A stretch of DNA of 64,000 nt. It comes from Canna indica. Its lineage: Eukaryota; Streptophyta; Magnoliopsida; Zingiberales; Cannaceae. The translations under genes and the position numbers were made by a program. Under the pieces are notes generated by a model that saw only the letters and a program-made list of their open reading frames with translations, did not search any database and was not told where the DNA came from. The stretch is taken from contig CP136891.1 in assembly GCA_034359265.1 (NCBI GenBank), positions 59,496,001-59,560,000 of the forward strand, given 5' to 3'. Below are positions 46,921 to 59,600 of this stretch, one piece after another (position 1 is the first letter of the stretch; the number at the start of each line of letters is the position of its first letter).

Positions 46921-47659
46921 ACAAAGCGACAGGTGCTCATCAGGGAATGAGTTCACTAAACGAACTTGTATGAGGACACAAAATTGAATCCTTACATGAG
47001 TGTCAATAGGAAGTTCCTTGAGTGATAGTAGGTGTAAGCAGTCCTTGGACCCGAGATTGTCATGGTTACCATGTGAGTGACGACCCATTGTTTTGGTTCT
47101 ATCCCTACATGGCCTTCAGAGTCATGTGCTAGGTATTACTAGGGAATGAGTTCACTAAACAGACCTATACAAGGAACACCGAATGGAATCCTTACATGAG
47201 TTTCACTAGGATGTTCCTCGGGTGATAGTAGGTGCAAGTAGTACTTGGACATGAGGTTATCATGGTTACCTTGTGAGTGACGACCCATTGCTTTGGTTCT
47301 ATCCCTATAGGGCCCTCAGCATCATGTGTCGGGTATTACTATGCATAAGGAAGCATTCATGAAGGTAGGTGAGCAACCAACATGAAATCAGCTACTCCTA
47401 GTGAGAGGAGATAATGTCCTATGTGTTTCTACAAGTGTCGACTCGGGAATCTCTGGCCAAAGTAGACATGAAAGTCTAGAAGATTTTTCTGATGTTTCAT
47501 TGTTGAGACGACATCTAGCGAGTGGAATACATATGAATCGGTATTAGGGTTTGACACTTCTTTTGTACCGTAGTCAACTTCGGGACGCTATAACTGAGGA
47601 ACTCAGATGCATGGTCACTAATCACCGAAGGGTGTTCGATCCCTACTCCAGTCAGTGAA

Positions 47660-48290
47660 AGCATGGTTATCCAAAAACATCTCCATGAAAGACTTGGGTG
47701 AAGCATCCTACGTACTCAGCATTAAGATCTATAGGGATTGATCTAGAAGAATGCTTGGTTTGTCCCAGTCTCAGTATATTGGTACTATGCTAAAAATGTT
47801 TAGCATGGAAGGCAATCAAAGAGGTTACTTGCCTATGACTCATGACATCACACTTTCCAAGAAGATGTCTCCTAAGACACCTGAGGAGAGAAAAGGATTA
47901 GCGAGATTTCTTATGCTTCGGCAGTAGAATCCATCATGTATACTATGCTCTGTACCCGACCTGATGTTGCTTATGCCCTAGGGGTAACTAGCATATTTTA
48001 GGCGGATCCTGGAGAGGAACATTAGAAAGCCATAAAGAACATTCTTAAGTACCTGAGAAGGACAAAATATGATCTCCTAATTTATGGTGGGTCAGATTTT
48101 AAACTGGAGAGCTACACAGATTATAGCTTCCAATTAGACACGGATGATAATAAATCCATTTTTGGGTATGTATCAACTCTAAATGGTGGCACAATATGCT
48201 GGAAAAGTTCCAAGCAAGGAACTGTGTCCGACTGGGCAACAAAAACTGAGTACATCACTACAAGCGAAGCCTCAAAGCTGCAGGTGCTCA
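47660..48290 (+). pseudogene. Array unit 1: copia RT/RNase H fragment
   Basis: It reads KAWLSKNISMKDLGEAS, then after frame breaks the region YLPMTHDITLSKKMSPKTPE. A TAG follows VTSIF, then the RNase H part ILKYLRR, GGSDFKLE and WKSSKQGTVSD. The end of RNase H is missing: the frame leaves homology after ASEASK and enters the non-coding part of the unit. Confidence 0.7.
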
Positions 48291-49139
48291 TTAGGGAATG
48301 AGTTCATTGAACAGACCTGCACGAGGAACACAAAATGGAATCCTTACATGAGTGTCAATAGGATATTCCTCGGGTGATAGTAGGTGCAAGCAGTCCTTGG
48401 ATCCAAGGTTAGCATGATTACCTTGTGAGTGACGACCCATTGCTTTGGTTCTATCCCTATATGGCCTTCAGCGTCATGTGCCGTTTATTACTAGGGAATC
48501 AATTCACTGAACGGACCTACACGAGGAATATAGAATGTAATCCCTACATGAGGGTCAATAGGATGTTCCTCGGGTGGTAGTAGGTGTAAGTGGTCCTTGG
48601 ACTTGAGGTTGTCATGGTTACTTTGTTAGTGACGGCCCATTGCTTTGGTTCTATCCCTACATGGCCCTCACTGTGATGTGCTAAGTATTACTAGGCACGA
48701 GGAAGCATTCATGAAGGTAGATGAGCAACCAATATAAAACCGGTTTCTCCTAGTGAGAGGAGATAATGTCCTATGTGTTAATGCAAGTGTCGACTATGGA
48801 ATCTTCGGCCAGAGTGGACATGCAAGTTGGAAAGATTTTTTTGATGTTTCATTATTGAGGCATCTTGACGGGTGGAATACATATGAATCGGTATTAAGGT
48901 TTGACACTTTATCTATACCCTAGCCGACTTTGGGATATTGTAACTGAGGAACTCAGTTGCATAGAAACTAATCACTGAAGGACGTTTGATCCCTGCTCCA
49001 ATCAGTGAGAGCATGGTTATCCAAAAACTTCTCTATGAAAGACTTGGGTGAAACATTCTACGTACTCAGCATTAAGATCCAAAGGGATAGATCTAGAAGG
49101 ATGATTGGTTTGTCCTTGTCTCAGTATCACTACTAGAAA

Positions 49140-49575
49140 CAAGTCGATTTCCGACAATCATTATAGTCGAAAAGTGGTCGGAAGTTGGTCGGAAACATTG
49201 ATTTACCGACCAAATTTCGACTGGTTACCGACGCCAATATATGCGTCGGTAAAACCTTGGTCGAAACGGGTACCGACAAACTATCGACAAAAAATATTGT
49301 CGATAATTACCGACCAAAATTTTAATCGAAAAGCTGTCGGTAGTTCCTCGGTAATACCGACCAAAGTTTTGTCGGTAGCTCCTCGGTAAATACCGACTAC
49401 AAATACTGTCGAAAATGTGGTCGATAATTACCGACTATTTTCCTACCATATTTTATTCGGAAAGTGGTCGGTAATTACCGACAACTTACCGACTAAATTA
49501 GGACGTGTTTCCAACAACAAGTTCGTCGGTAATTTTCGACGACATGTTGTCGGAATTTCGTCGAAACTTTTAAGA
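49140..49575. repeat. CACTA left subterminal repeats
   Basis: Dense words TCGGTAA, TACCGAC, TCGGAAA and GTCGATAATTACCGAC occur in both orientations over about 430 bases next to the left terminus. They match the words at 56765-57165. Confidence 0.8.
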
Positions 49576-49848
49576 TTTTTTTTTAAAAAAATTAGTAAAC
49601 CAAAATTAAAAAACCTGTAATATTAACAATGATCACACGTACAATAATAATCTAAAAGACCTGTAATATGATCCAAAATATATTATTTATCATCCATCAA
49701 AAGTATCATCCATTCAAAATATGTTTTAAAACATCTATTTTATCATCCATTCAAAATAATGAATATTCAAGTACTAACAGTATTCAAAACATTTCACACA
49801 TGATCAGTCTTCATCAAGAAACTCATTGTTACCCCGCGGACCGTCGTC

Positions 49849-49850
49849 CT

Positions 49851-49881
<31 letters not shown>

Positions 49882-51513
49882 TCCCATCGGTTGCGGACGA
49901 TAGCAATCGTCATCAGAAATATGTCGAGGATGTTGAAGTTGATTAAGACGTTGATTCAACATCACTTCAAAATCATTCTTCATGGCCGCTATGAACTGTT
50001 GGTTTTGCGCCATCTGTAGAGCTGCTTGTTGTTGCATGAGTTGGGCCATCGACTGTTGTAGCGTAAGTTGCTCTTGCTGACGCACTGACAAAACTCGCTC
50101 AACCTGCTCCTTCATACTCGTGTCGAGCTGTGTTATATGACTCCGCATCTGATCCATTTGCTCCTCCCAACTGCGAGATGACATGGGTCGATCATACTCC
50201 ACATTCAAATTTATTGACATCTTCTGGTAGCTCATCCCATAAAGGCGACCCCTCTTGTTTGGACCGCCGATAGCCCTTGACCATTTATCGACATCACACT
50301 CCTGAGTGCCCGATGTAGGGATGCCTCCATCCTCGCTCTGAGATTGAGTCTCGGACTGGGAACTCTCCTGTTCATACCGATCCTACACACAAATACGAAT
50401 ACATTTTTATTGAAACTCAAACTAATAAATAAACAATGAAGTGATTAACTTATTTAAACATAAACTTACATAACTATGTCTTGCCCGTGGTTCAACCCAG
50501 CTACCATCAGCTTTTTTCTTATGAAAGCGAGAAAACATCTCTGCATGCGTGGGTTCCCTTCCTAATTCCCGCGTCTACGTTGGTAAACATAAACAAGAGT
50601 TTAATTTAGACAATTAAATCTTTTTTTTTCAGCTAGAAAAATACACTAATGATTTAAAACATGTTATAAGATATTTACCATGCGCATTTTATGTGTGCCG
50701 AACGATATGCAACCTCCAGTGTGAAGACTACCTCCTCTTTCGGAGTTACGATTCTTCTTTCCTCGCTCCGACTTCTGCTTGTGCTTCTCAGTGGACCAAA
50801 TTTGTCGTAGTCCCTCCCAAATCTCTGTCCCAATCCAATGCGGCCTCTTGTTAGATTTTCGTAGCGCACAATACATATCACTTAAACGACTACTGCCCTT
50901 TTTGTTGAATGCATGCCACATATGATCCTCGTGCATAGGCTCCCAATATACGTGCTTCTGCAAGACAATAATAATAAAAAGTTAAATGCTAAATTGATAT
51001 GATATATGTTACTACAATGACTATATAGTTGTTCATACCTTCCATTCACGGAACCATATCCTTCGTGTAGCCTCAGGAATTTTAGTCCAAGATTCATAGG
51101 CATCATCAAACCTATTAATGATGATAGTGGATATATGAGATGTACCAGGCTTCGATGGACAAAATCTGGCAAAAAATGGACCCACAAGGTCATATATAAT
51201 AACTGGTTGTAGGAAAACAATATAAATTTCTAAGTTCTAGCGAAAAATTTCTAAGTTACCCATCATCACCCTCTGGCTGTAAGAAAACTTTCCTGGTATA
51301 GTTAGGTTCCTCCGGTCCAACCACTGATGAAGATGACGGAATATTTGAGACATGTGAAGGAGCAGGAGTAGATGGTGATGCACCATCTACCTGTGCCTCA
51401 TGGGCCACTGGTTGCGAACCATCGCCAATGCCTGCCATATGTGGTTCCTCTGAGTTTGATAAGTTCGGTGAGAATGAAGGAACATCTGGTAGAGATCGCT
51501 GAGTGTACCCCAT
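49849..51513 (-). CDS. Ptta/En/Spm-type (Transposase_24) protein, spliced
   Basis: Five exons are readable. Exon 1, 51513-51259, starts MGYTQRSLPDVPSFSPNLSN and is Ser/Pro-rich, with donor GTAACT. Exon 2, about 51168-51041, reads FCPSKPGTSHIST and PEATRRIWFREWK. Exon 3, about 50960-50680, carries the family core: WEGLRQIW, SERGKKNRNSERGGSLHTGG and SFGTHKMRM. Exon 4, about 50575-50472, reads TRELGREPTHAEMFSRFHKK, with donor GTAAG. Exon 5, about 50388-49849, has a Gln-rich coiled-coil-like stretch (LSVRQQEQLTLQQSMAQL) and ends in a run of ten Asp before TAG. No internal stop is visible, so the gene may be intact. It probably binds the element's subterminal repeats, by family analogy. Confidence 0.82.
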
Positions 51514-51534
51514 TGATGGAACCTATATATGGAG

Positions 51535-53640
51535 AAGGCATCATATAGAAATTTAACTGACTGAACTTGAACCCGAAATAAACTAGGAGTGAACCCGAGT
51601 TAATCACCACATGTGGTCTATTCGTACGAATTAAGCAAGCCTAGATTAGTACTATCCTATATATACTTTAATATTAGTGCTATTAATCTCAATTTTGGCA
51701 GCATAAGAATCCTTATGGTGTCTGACACCATAGTAAGTAGTTTTGCCCCCCTCCCACCATGATATAATCCCTATGGCTCTAGGAGTTTATTCTCAATGGA
51801 TGTTGTTAGTTAATATAGCTAGTAACGATTTCAGTCAGTTGAATCTTATCTGAATGTTTTCTCATGTAGTACGTGCAAGTGTGCAACATTAATTGAAAAA
51901 AATTGGGATCTAAAAGCCAACTGCAAAATAAGATTTGGATTAACACAAGGATCTATTGATTAAGGTAGAGGACCGAATAATTAATACTAATCTATAAATT
52001 TTATTTTCCAAATCCAATCAAAATTAAGTATCGACTGTATATATATCTTTGTCTTGGGAGTACAGGAAGAAGAATTCAGTACTCAGTATGATTCATTAAT
52101 CATTTCCAGTATACTTATATAACAGCATATATATACTGATCGATGACAAAAAATGAAGAAGATGATCAAACTATAACCTACTGAATTATATATCCGAATG
52201 AAAAGGGAATAAAGTTATAACTACATGCATATAGGTATGGAAGTTTCTACTTTGAAAAGAGCACAAACTCAAACCATGTTGAAGTTGCAAATGCTAAAAT
52301 CTAACTACATGCATCAAGTTTCTCCATTGATCCTTCACCTTTCCCTAGCGACCAAAGCCTACACTGATTGTCTAATAGAAAGCAGTTCTGTACATGTACT
52401 TCAATGCATGATATACAAATGTTCTAGAGTCCACACATTTTATTACCTTTAAGTATAAAAATAGGTAAAATACAAATCAGATCATATGGTTACAATTTCA
52501 ATTTCCCGAGTAAATTCCTTAAGCAGTTTCATACCCACTATTCTAAAATTACCAAGTATGAAATGGAGCAATTTTACCATCCATTTCCTGCTCATTGTAC
52601 AGATTTGCTATCAGTCTATCCTTCACAATCATGTAAGCTGGATTCCTATTAGAGTTAATGAAGACTAGCATTTATAGTTGATTTGAATAAAATGTTTCAG
52701 CTATCTTTTTTAGTCCCATATTGCATAGCTCTATGCTTGAATACTTTTTAATTTTTTCATGGAGCAAAGTAGCAAAACCCTTCTAAACAAATTCAAATTT
52801 CCCTACAGTACTTGTGTGGAACAAGATGTTGATTATCAATTCATAACTTAACAGGAAGATATTATTTAGTTTCAAATTTACAATGCTATCTAGAGTTCTA
52901 ATCCATCCAATTCTTCCAAGACCAAACTATATGGCTGTGGTGGCAAGTGGAAGTGTAAATAAGGACAGAGGGAAGAAACTCTTATTTGGCTCATCTAACC
53001 ATAGTACACACATGGGTTTGCCAGGGCAAAGATTGAGCTCCATCCCTAGTGGTGATCATAGATCCCTGGTACTCACAAGGTTGACAAGGTTTGGAAGAAG
53101 CGGAGCAGCAGCATTACATATGTTATTTGATATTCTTTTGGTATTGTCAGCTTTTTATGGGTTACTCTAAATTACTTCAAGATTTTTGTTAAGGCGATTT
53201 CTATGCTGTACTGATAGCCCCACAACTAAATAGTTGTAAGTCTGATCTGCCATGCTTGGATAGTTGCTCTATTTGTATGTTGTAAACTAATGGACCCACA
53301 GATATTAGCATACTTTAGTTGTTCACTTGTTTGTTTTTCTAGATAATAGCTCCGCCCTTTCTCCTGTAATTGGAGTAAGCTTCAATAGGATGATTATCAT
53401 CTTTAGTCGCACTATTACTGTAGGTGTAATGTACTCTCGTTGGTCTAAGAGCAAAGCAGCTGATTTTAAATACAACCAGTATGAATTCCCACATTCAGCT
53501 TAAGGTGGAAGGTTGTCACAATATTTTAATCACCAATCTTATATTTTTAATCTCCATGCATCTATGACCAAAATTAACCATGGATCTATAAAATGGTAAC
53601 TGACTATTGAATCAATGCTTCTGCTTTTGCTAAATAGAGC
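51535..53640. other. CACTA interior, unassigned
   Basis: AT-rich DNA without a recognisable domain. A plus-strand frame at 52883-53170 is open but matches nothing I know. It lies upstream of a LINE fragment and might be part of it. Confidence 0.25.
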
Positions 53641-54545
53641 AAACTATATTGTGGGAGTTTGTGTTACTTCAGTTGAGATAGGAATCAATGCTTGGCAATT
53701 GGTAAACAAAAGGAAAAAGAAGCCTCCCTTAAATAAGGATACTGAAAAAAGCAAAAACTCTAATCAATTTTCCCTTCTAGAGAAATAGAAAGGCTCAGAC
53801 ATGGAAATGGCATGGAAATGGACAATGTAAGCTCTAATCCTAAGAAGTTACCAGTTCATGTTGGTAGCAGTAGCAATGATGGTGTAAACAACAGTAAACA
53901 CAAGGCTGCAAGCTTGACTGAAATAGGGTATGCGGGTATGAGATGTGATGAACCTGCTAGCAATTTGATCAACCCCTTTGGTGACCTTAGTGGCCTTCAA
54001 AGTCAACAATTCAAGGATCAGTGGGCTTTAATGCTGATAAGGTGATCCCTATACTTGTCCATGTTGACGTGGAGAAAAGGATTGAAAATTTTCATATGAA
54101 AATGACTGAAGTTATGGAAATTACAATCAGTGAGATAAAAAGCAATGTTAAAAATAAACAATTGAACTGTAATATAGATATAGTACAAATAAAGCAGATA
54201 GATTATAATATTGCAAGCTCTAGAAGGAGGAAATCTGTCAACCAAAGCATTCATGCAACTAGTTTTCCCATAAATATTAAGCACAATAAGGGAAAAAAGA
54301 GAAGGTTCTCCAATGATCCTAAGGTAATACCTTCAGATGGAGATCCTACCTCAAAGCAGTTGGAAGTGGAAAATGTTATGCATTAAAATGAAAGTCTTAT
54401 CTTGGAACATAAGGGGAGGTCTGAAGGTAACAGTCTGAGATCATCTCAAAGTGCTTCTGGAGGATAACAAGCCTGATATGATTTTGCTTGTGGAGACACA
54501 TCTGAACAAAGAAAATTCCTTAACTTGCATCAGGAAATTTGGTGT
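53640..54545 (+). pseudogene. LINE fragment: ORF1 end and ORF2 start
   Basis: The ORF1 remnant has NAWQLVNKRKKKPP near 53690, a pattern common in plant LINE ORF1. It continues through 53812-54386 with a frame change near 54030 and ends at TAA 54384-54386. ORF2 opens one base later at 54388 with the endonuclease start MKVLSWNIRGGLK. A TGA at 54436-54438 breaks it, then KPDMILLVETHLN follows. Homology ends near 54545, so all of reverse transcriptase is missing. This is a 3'-truncated piece, unlike ordinary LINE insertions. Confidence 0.75.
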
Positions 54546-55374
54546 TTAATTTGTTGATTGATTGTAATTAACTACTGTTTAATTTGTTGTCCAGTATAAT
54601 TACTTGCTGATGTTGTTTTGAATGGTTAATTCCTTCCAGAGGTTTTTGGGATGAATTAAACCAACTTTATATATATATATATATATGCATATTAAACTAT
54701 TAAAATTTTAACTATATAAAGTGCTTTCTAGTTAGCTTAATTATCCAAAAACATGCATGACCTCTTTCTTCCTACTTTCTAGGGTTACAACTAATTAAGA
54801 GCATCAAACCAAATAATTCAAACATGTCTTATATATCAGACATTAAAATATTGTTGGCAGTTTTTTATTGTCTAAGGTGTTATATACTTTTTCTAATTGT
54901 AGCTAAATATATAGTTATGTGGTATACAATTAACAATAATTTACACAAATTAATCTACTAGATATATTGATTTCATTATTAAGGTAGATATACAGATCAA
55001 TTCAAGCAATCTGTGATTAAATTCATAACTGCAAAAGAACCTGCAAAAATGTCGATAAAGCAGATGGATGATAAAAGAGCTCATCTCATGTATGTTCAGC
55101 TTTTAAGTTTTAACTGCTACTTAAGTAATTAAACTCTCTCTGTAATCTTTACATCTATCATTCTTATATCTACTTTAATAAAGGTTAATTTGCGCATGCA
55201 CCTAGGGCTGGCACTTTAATAAAGGATTGGCATCAAATACCTAAATTTTCACTCCAGACTTGCGGAATTCAATTTAGCTGAAAGTAGAGCTATCTACCAC
55301 AGCAAGCCAGGACTCCACCGACAAGCTCGCCGTCGAGGAAGGCACAACCACTTTGTTTCAGAACACCAATGGCA

Positions 55375-55935
55375 GCAACGGGCTTCTTCGCGGTGTGGAG
55401 GGCGAAGAAGAGGCACAATGAGGAGGGTGAAGAAGAGGGCGGTGAGGAGCAGAGGGAATGAGCGCGGTGAGGAGGGCGAAGAAGAGGGCGGTGAGGAGGG
55501 CGAGGAAGAGGCGCGGTGATGAGGGCGAAGAAGAGAGCGGTGAGGAGGAAAGGGAATGAGCGCGGTGAGGAGGGCGAAGAAGAGGGCGGTGAGGAGGGCG
55601 AGGAAGAGGCGCGGTGATGAGGGCGAAGAAGAGGGCGGTGAGGAGGAAAGGGAATGAGCGCGGTGAGGAGGGCAAAGAAGAGGACGGTGAGGAGCAGAGG
55701 GAATGAGCGCGGTGAGGAGGGCGAAGAAGAGGGCGGTGAGGAGGGCGAGAAAGAGGCGCGGTGATGAGGGTGAAGAAGAGGGCGGTGAGGAGCAGAGGGA
55801 ATGAGCGGGTGAGGAGAGGGAAGAAAAGGTGTGCGCGCGCGGTGAGGAGGCCGAAGAAGAGGCGTGGTGAGTAGTAGAAGGACTGAGCGCGGGGAGAGGG
55901 AAGAAAAGGTGCGTGTGTATGGAATAGAGGGAATA
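55375..55935. repeat. Purine-rich VNTR with higher-order structure
   Basis: Units around GCGAAGAAGAGGGCGGTGAGG, each 21-24 bases and often a multiple of three, form higher-order blocks with GGAATGAGCGCGGTGAGGAG. Two minus-strand frames (55290-55958 and 55294-55941) are open across the array and give Ser/Pro/His/Leu-rich peptides. Being open in more than one frame is explained by the repeat unit, so I do not call a protein. Confidence 0.8.
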
Positions 55936-55949
55936 GAGCATGAAATTTT

Positions 55950-56600
55950 AAAATTCATACCGTACCGGAGTGATATGCCCGGTATTTAATGGTATTTTAA
56001 TATATCGGTATACAAGCTACTTGGAATGGGAGAAATACTGAGTATCTCGGTCATACATTGGAGTTTATATAGGGCGACACAAGTCCACAACCCAAAAGGT
56101 CCAAAAAATCTTCGGGGGCTCCGCCCCCACACCCCTGGCAGGGGACGCTGCCCCCTTGACCCCCGCCCGCTAACCGGCTAGCGGGACCGCCGAAGACTCT
56201 GCGTAGTGCAACATAAGATCGTACCGACACACGATATTTATCATCTCGATCAATGTTAAGCCAAATGTGTGGGGGTAGAGCCCCTGGAGATTTTTTGAAC
56301 CATTTGAGTTGTGGACTTATATGGTCCTATAAACTCCAATGTAATGATTTTCTTGTATCTACGAAAAATTCTAATATAGTACCAAACGACTTTTAAACAT
56401 TGTACTCATATATTTGATATTTGAATATTAAATTTAAGTATTTTTTATCAATTATATGTATTATTAGAGTTAACTTTAACAGCAAAAAAAAACTATCTGG
56501 TATGCATTTTTGTACCGGATCGTACCGTATGTCGGTAACGATACTGTACGATACTGATACCGATCATTAACCAAAATGATGATAGGTACCGATATTTTAA
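55950..56600. mobile_element. Possible TIR element with CGGTAT-rich arms
   Basis: The left arm (ATTTTAAAATTCATACCGTACCGG near 55945) and the right arm (GTACCGATATTTTAAAT near 56586) are loosely inverted and both rich in CGGTA/TACCG. The foldback element at 56056-56341 sits between them. Ends and duplication are not certain. Confidence 0.35.
56056..56341. mobile_element. Foldback element with ~80-bp inverted repeats
   Basis: The left arm starts CATTGGAGTTTATA and contains AAGTCCACAAC then CAAAAAATCTTC and GGGGGCT.CGCCCCC. The right arm reversed reads the same order with few changes. TA flanks both sides (56054-56055 and 56342-56343), compatible with a Tc1/mariner-type target. The core is GC-rich (GGCTAGCGGGACCG). 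It codes for nothing. Confidence 0.7.
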
Positions 56601-59600
56601 ATCTGGGTCTGAAATATAAAAAGTTATGGAAGGTGATGAATACATTTAGTGTCATTAATTATAAATTTAATTTAAATTATTAGATTAATGAGTTTTCATA
56701 TATAACATGAAATTTTCATATAAGTTTTTGATAAATATATATAAATATACAATAAAATTTGGATTTATCGACCATAATTTCCGACGAAAAGATGTTGTCG
56801 AAAATTTTCGTTATATTTCCGACGACTCATAGTGTCGGAAAGAGTTATCGATAAAACTTTTCGACCAAAATGTGTCGAAAAAGTAACGAAAATTTTCGAC
56901 GATGGATTTTCGTCGGAAGTTGTGGTCGATAAGTTCATGTCATCATTATTTCCGACGAACTTGCGAGTAGAAAGTCCGTCGAAACTTATTTTCGACTAAA
57001 TTTTCGACGAAAATTCGTCGATAATAATATGATACTTTTTCGACACATTTTGGTCGAAAAGTTTTGTCGGTAATTCTTTCCGACGATATGGGTGGTCGAA
57101 AATATAACGAAAATTTTCGACAACATCTTTTCGTCGGAAATTATGGTCGATAAATTCAAATTTTCTTGTAGTGTATATTGATACTGTGCTAAAAATGTTT
57201 AGCATGGAAGGCAATAAAAGTGGTTACTTGCCTATGAGTCATGACATCACTCTTTCCCTATGTATGCGTGTAGGATCCGTCATGTATGCTATGCTCTGTA
57301 CCCAACCAGATGTTGCTTATGCCCTAGGGGTAACTAGTAGATTTTAGGCGGATCGTGGAGAAAACATTGGAAAGCCACAAAGAACATTATAAAGTACTTG
57401 AGAATGACTAAATATGTTCTCCTAATTTATGCTGGGTCAGATTTTAAATTGGAGGTCAACATAGATTATAGCTTCCAATCAGACCCGGATGATAATAAAT
57501 CCAATTCTGGGTATGTATTTACTATGAATGGTGGTGCAGTACGCTGGAAAAGTTCCAAGCAAGGACCTGTGTCCGACTCGGTAACAGAAGCTGAGTACAT
57601 CGCTGCAAGCGAAGCCGCAAGTGCTCATTAAGGAATGAGTTCACTGATCGGACCTGTACAATGAACATAAAATAGAATCATTACATGAGTGTCAACATAA
57701 TGTTCCTCGGGTGATAGTAGGTGCAAACAGTCCTTGGACCCGAGATTGTCATGGTTATCTTATGAGTGACGACCCATTGCTTTAGTTCTATCCCAACATG
57801 GCCTTCAGCATCATGTGTTGTGTATTACTAGGGAATGAGTTTACTGAACGAACCTGCACGAGGAACCCATTGCTTTGGTTCTATCCCTACATGGCCCTCA
57901 CCGTCATGTGTCGAGTTTTACTAGGCATGAGGAAGGATTCACGAAGGTAGGTGAGCAACCAACATAAAATCGATTACTCCTAGTGAGAGAAGATAATATC
58001 CTATGTGTTCCTGCAAGTGTAGACTCGGGAATCTCTAGCTAGAGTAGCCATGCAAGTCAGGAATATTTTTTGACGTTTCATTACTTAGACATCTTGATGA
58101 GTGAAATACATATAAATCAGTATTAGGGTTTGATTCTTCTTTTATACCCTAGCCGACTTCAGGACGTTGTAACTAAGGAACTTAGTTGCATGGTAACTAA
58201 TCACCGAAGGACGTTCGATCCCTACTCCAGTCAATGCAAGCATGGTTATCCAAAAACTACTACATGGAAGACTTGGGTGAAGCATCCTACGTACTCGACA
58301 TTAAGATCTATAGGGATATATCTAGAAGGATGCTTGGTTTGTCCCAGTCTCAGTATATTAATACTGTGCTAAAAATATTTAGCATGGAAGGCAATAAAAG
58401 AGGTTACTTAGCTATGAGTCATGACATCACTCTTTCCAAAAAGATGTCTCCTAAGACACCCGAGGAGAGATAAAGGATAAGCGAGATCCCTTATGCTTCG
58501 GCAGTAGAATCCATCATGTATACTATGCTCTGTACCGACCTAATATTGCATATGCCCTAGGGATAACTAGCAGATTTTAGGCAAATTCTGGAGAGGAACA
58601 TTGGAAAGACATAAAGAACATTGTTAACTACTTGAGGAGGACTAAATATGTTCTCCTAATTTTTTGGTGGGTCAAATTTTAAACTAGAGGGCTACACATA
58701 TTATAGCTTCCAATCAGACTTGGAAGATAATAAATCCATTTTTATGTATGTATAGACTCTGAATGGTGGTGCAGTACGTTGGAAAAGTTTCGAGCAAAGA
58801 ACTGTGATTGACTCGCTGCAAGCGAAGCCGCAGGTGCTCATTAGGGAATGAGTTCACTGATCGAACCTGCATGAGGACAACAAAATAGAATCCTTACATG
58901 AGTGTCAATAGAATGTTCCTGAGGTGACAATAGGTGCAAGCAGTCCTTGGACCCAAGATTGTCATGGTTACCTTGTGAGTGACGACCCATTGCTTTGGTT
59001 CTATCCCTAAATGGCCTTCAGCATCTTATCGTGTATTACTAGGTAATGAGTTCACTAAACGAACCTACACGAGGAACTCATTTCTTTGGTTCTATCCCTA
59101 CATGGCCCTCACCATCATGTGCCGAGTATTACTAGGCATGAGGAAGCATTCATGCAGGTAGGTGAGCAACCAACATGAAATCTATTACTCCTACTAATAG
59201 AAGATAATGTGCTATGTGTTCCTACAAATGTAGACTTAGGAATCTCTGGCCATAGTAGACATGCAAGTCAGAAATATTTTTTTGACGTTTCATTATTGAG
59301 ACGACATATTGACGGATGGAATACATATGAATCGGTATTAGGGTTTGATACTTCTTCTGTACTCTAGATGATTTTGGGATGTTGTAACTGAGGAACTCAG
59401 TTGCATGGTAACTAATCATTGAAAGGCATTCGATCCCTGCTCTAGTCAGTGCAAGCATGGTTATCCAATAAATTCTTTATGAAAGACTTGGGTGAAGCAT
59501 CCTACGTACTCGGCATTAAGATCTATAGGGATAGATCAACAAAGATGCTTGGTTTGTCTCAGTCTTAGTATATTGATACTGTGCTAAAAATGTTTAGCAT

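Larger units (their letters stand above)
49128..57173 (-). mobile_element. CACTA (En/Spm-like) element inserted in the array
   Basis: The element starts CACTACTAGAAA and ends TTTCTTGTAGTG (11 of 12 terminal bases pair). It is flanked by the 3-bp duplication TAT (49125-49127 and 57174-57176). The flanks join as CAGTATATTGATACTGTGC, exactly the sequence of intact units (compare 62149-62168). Both ends carry dense subterminal words of the type GTCGGTAA, ACCGAC, TTTTCGAC (49140-49570 and 56765-57165). It carries one spliced Ptta/En/Spm-type gene on the minus strand and no DDE transposase, plus inserted or captured DNA. Length is 8046 bases. Confidence 0.93.

Noticed and set aside
55290..55958. 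Two long minus-strand frames of about 220 residues
   Set aside because: Both arise from a tandem repeat whose unit length keeps several frames open. The peptides are simple and no domain is present.
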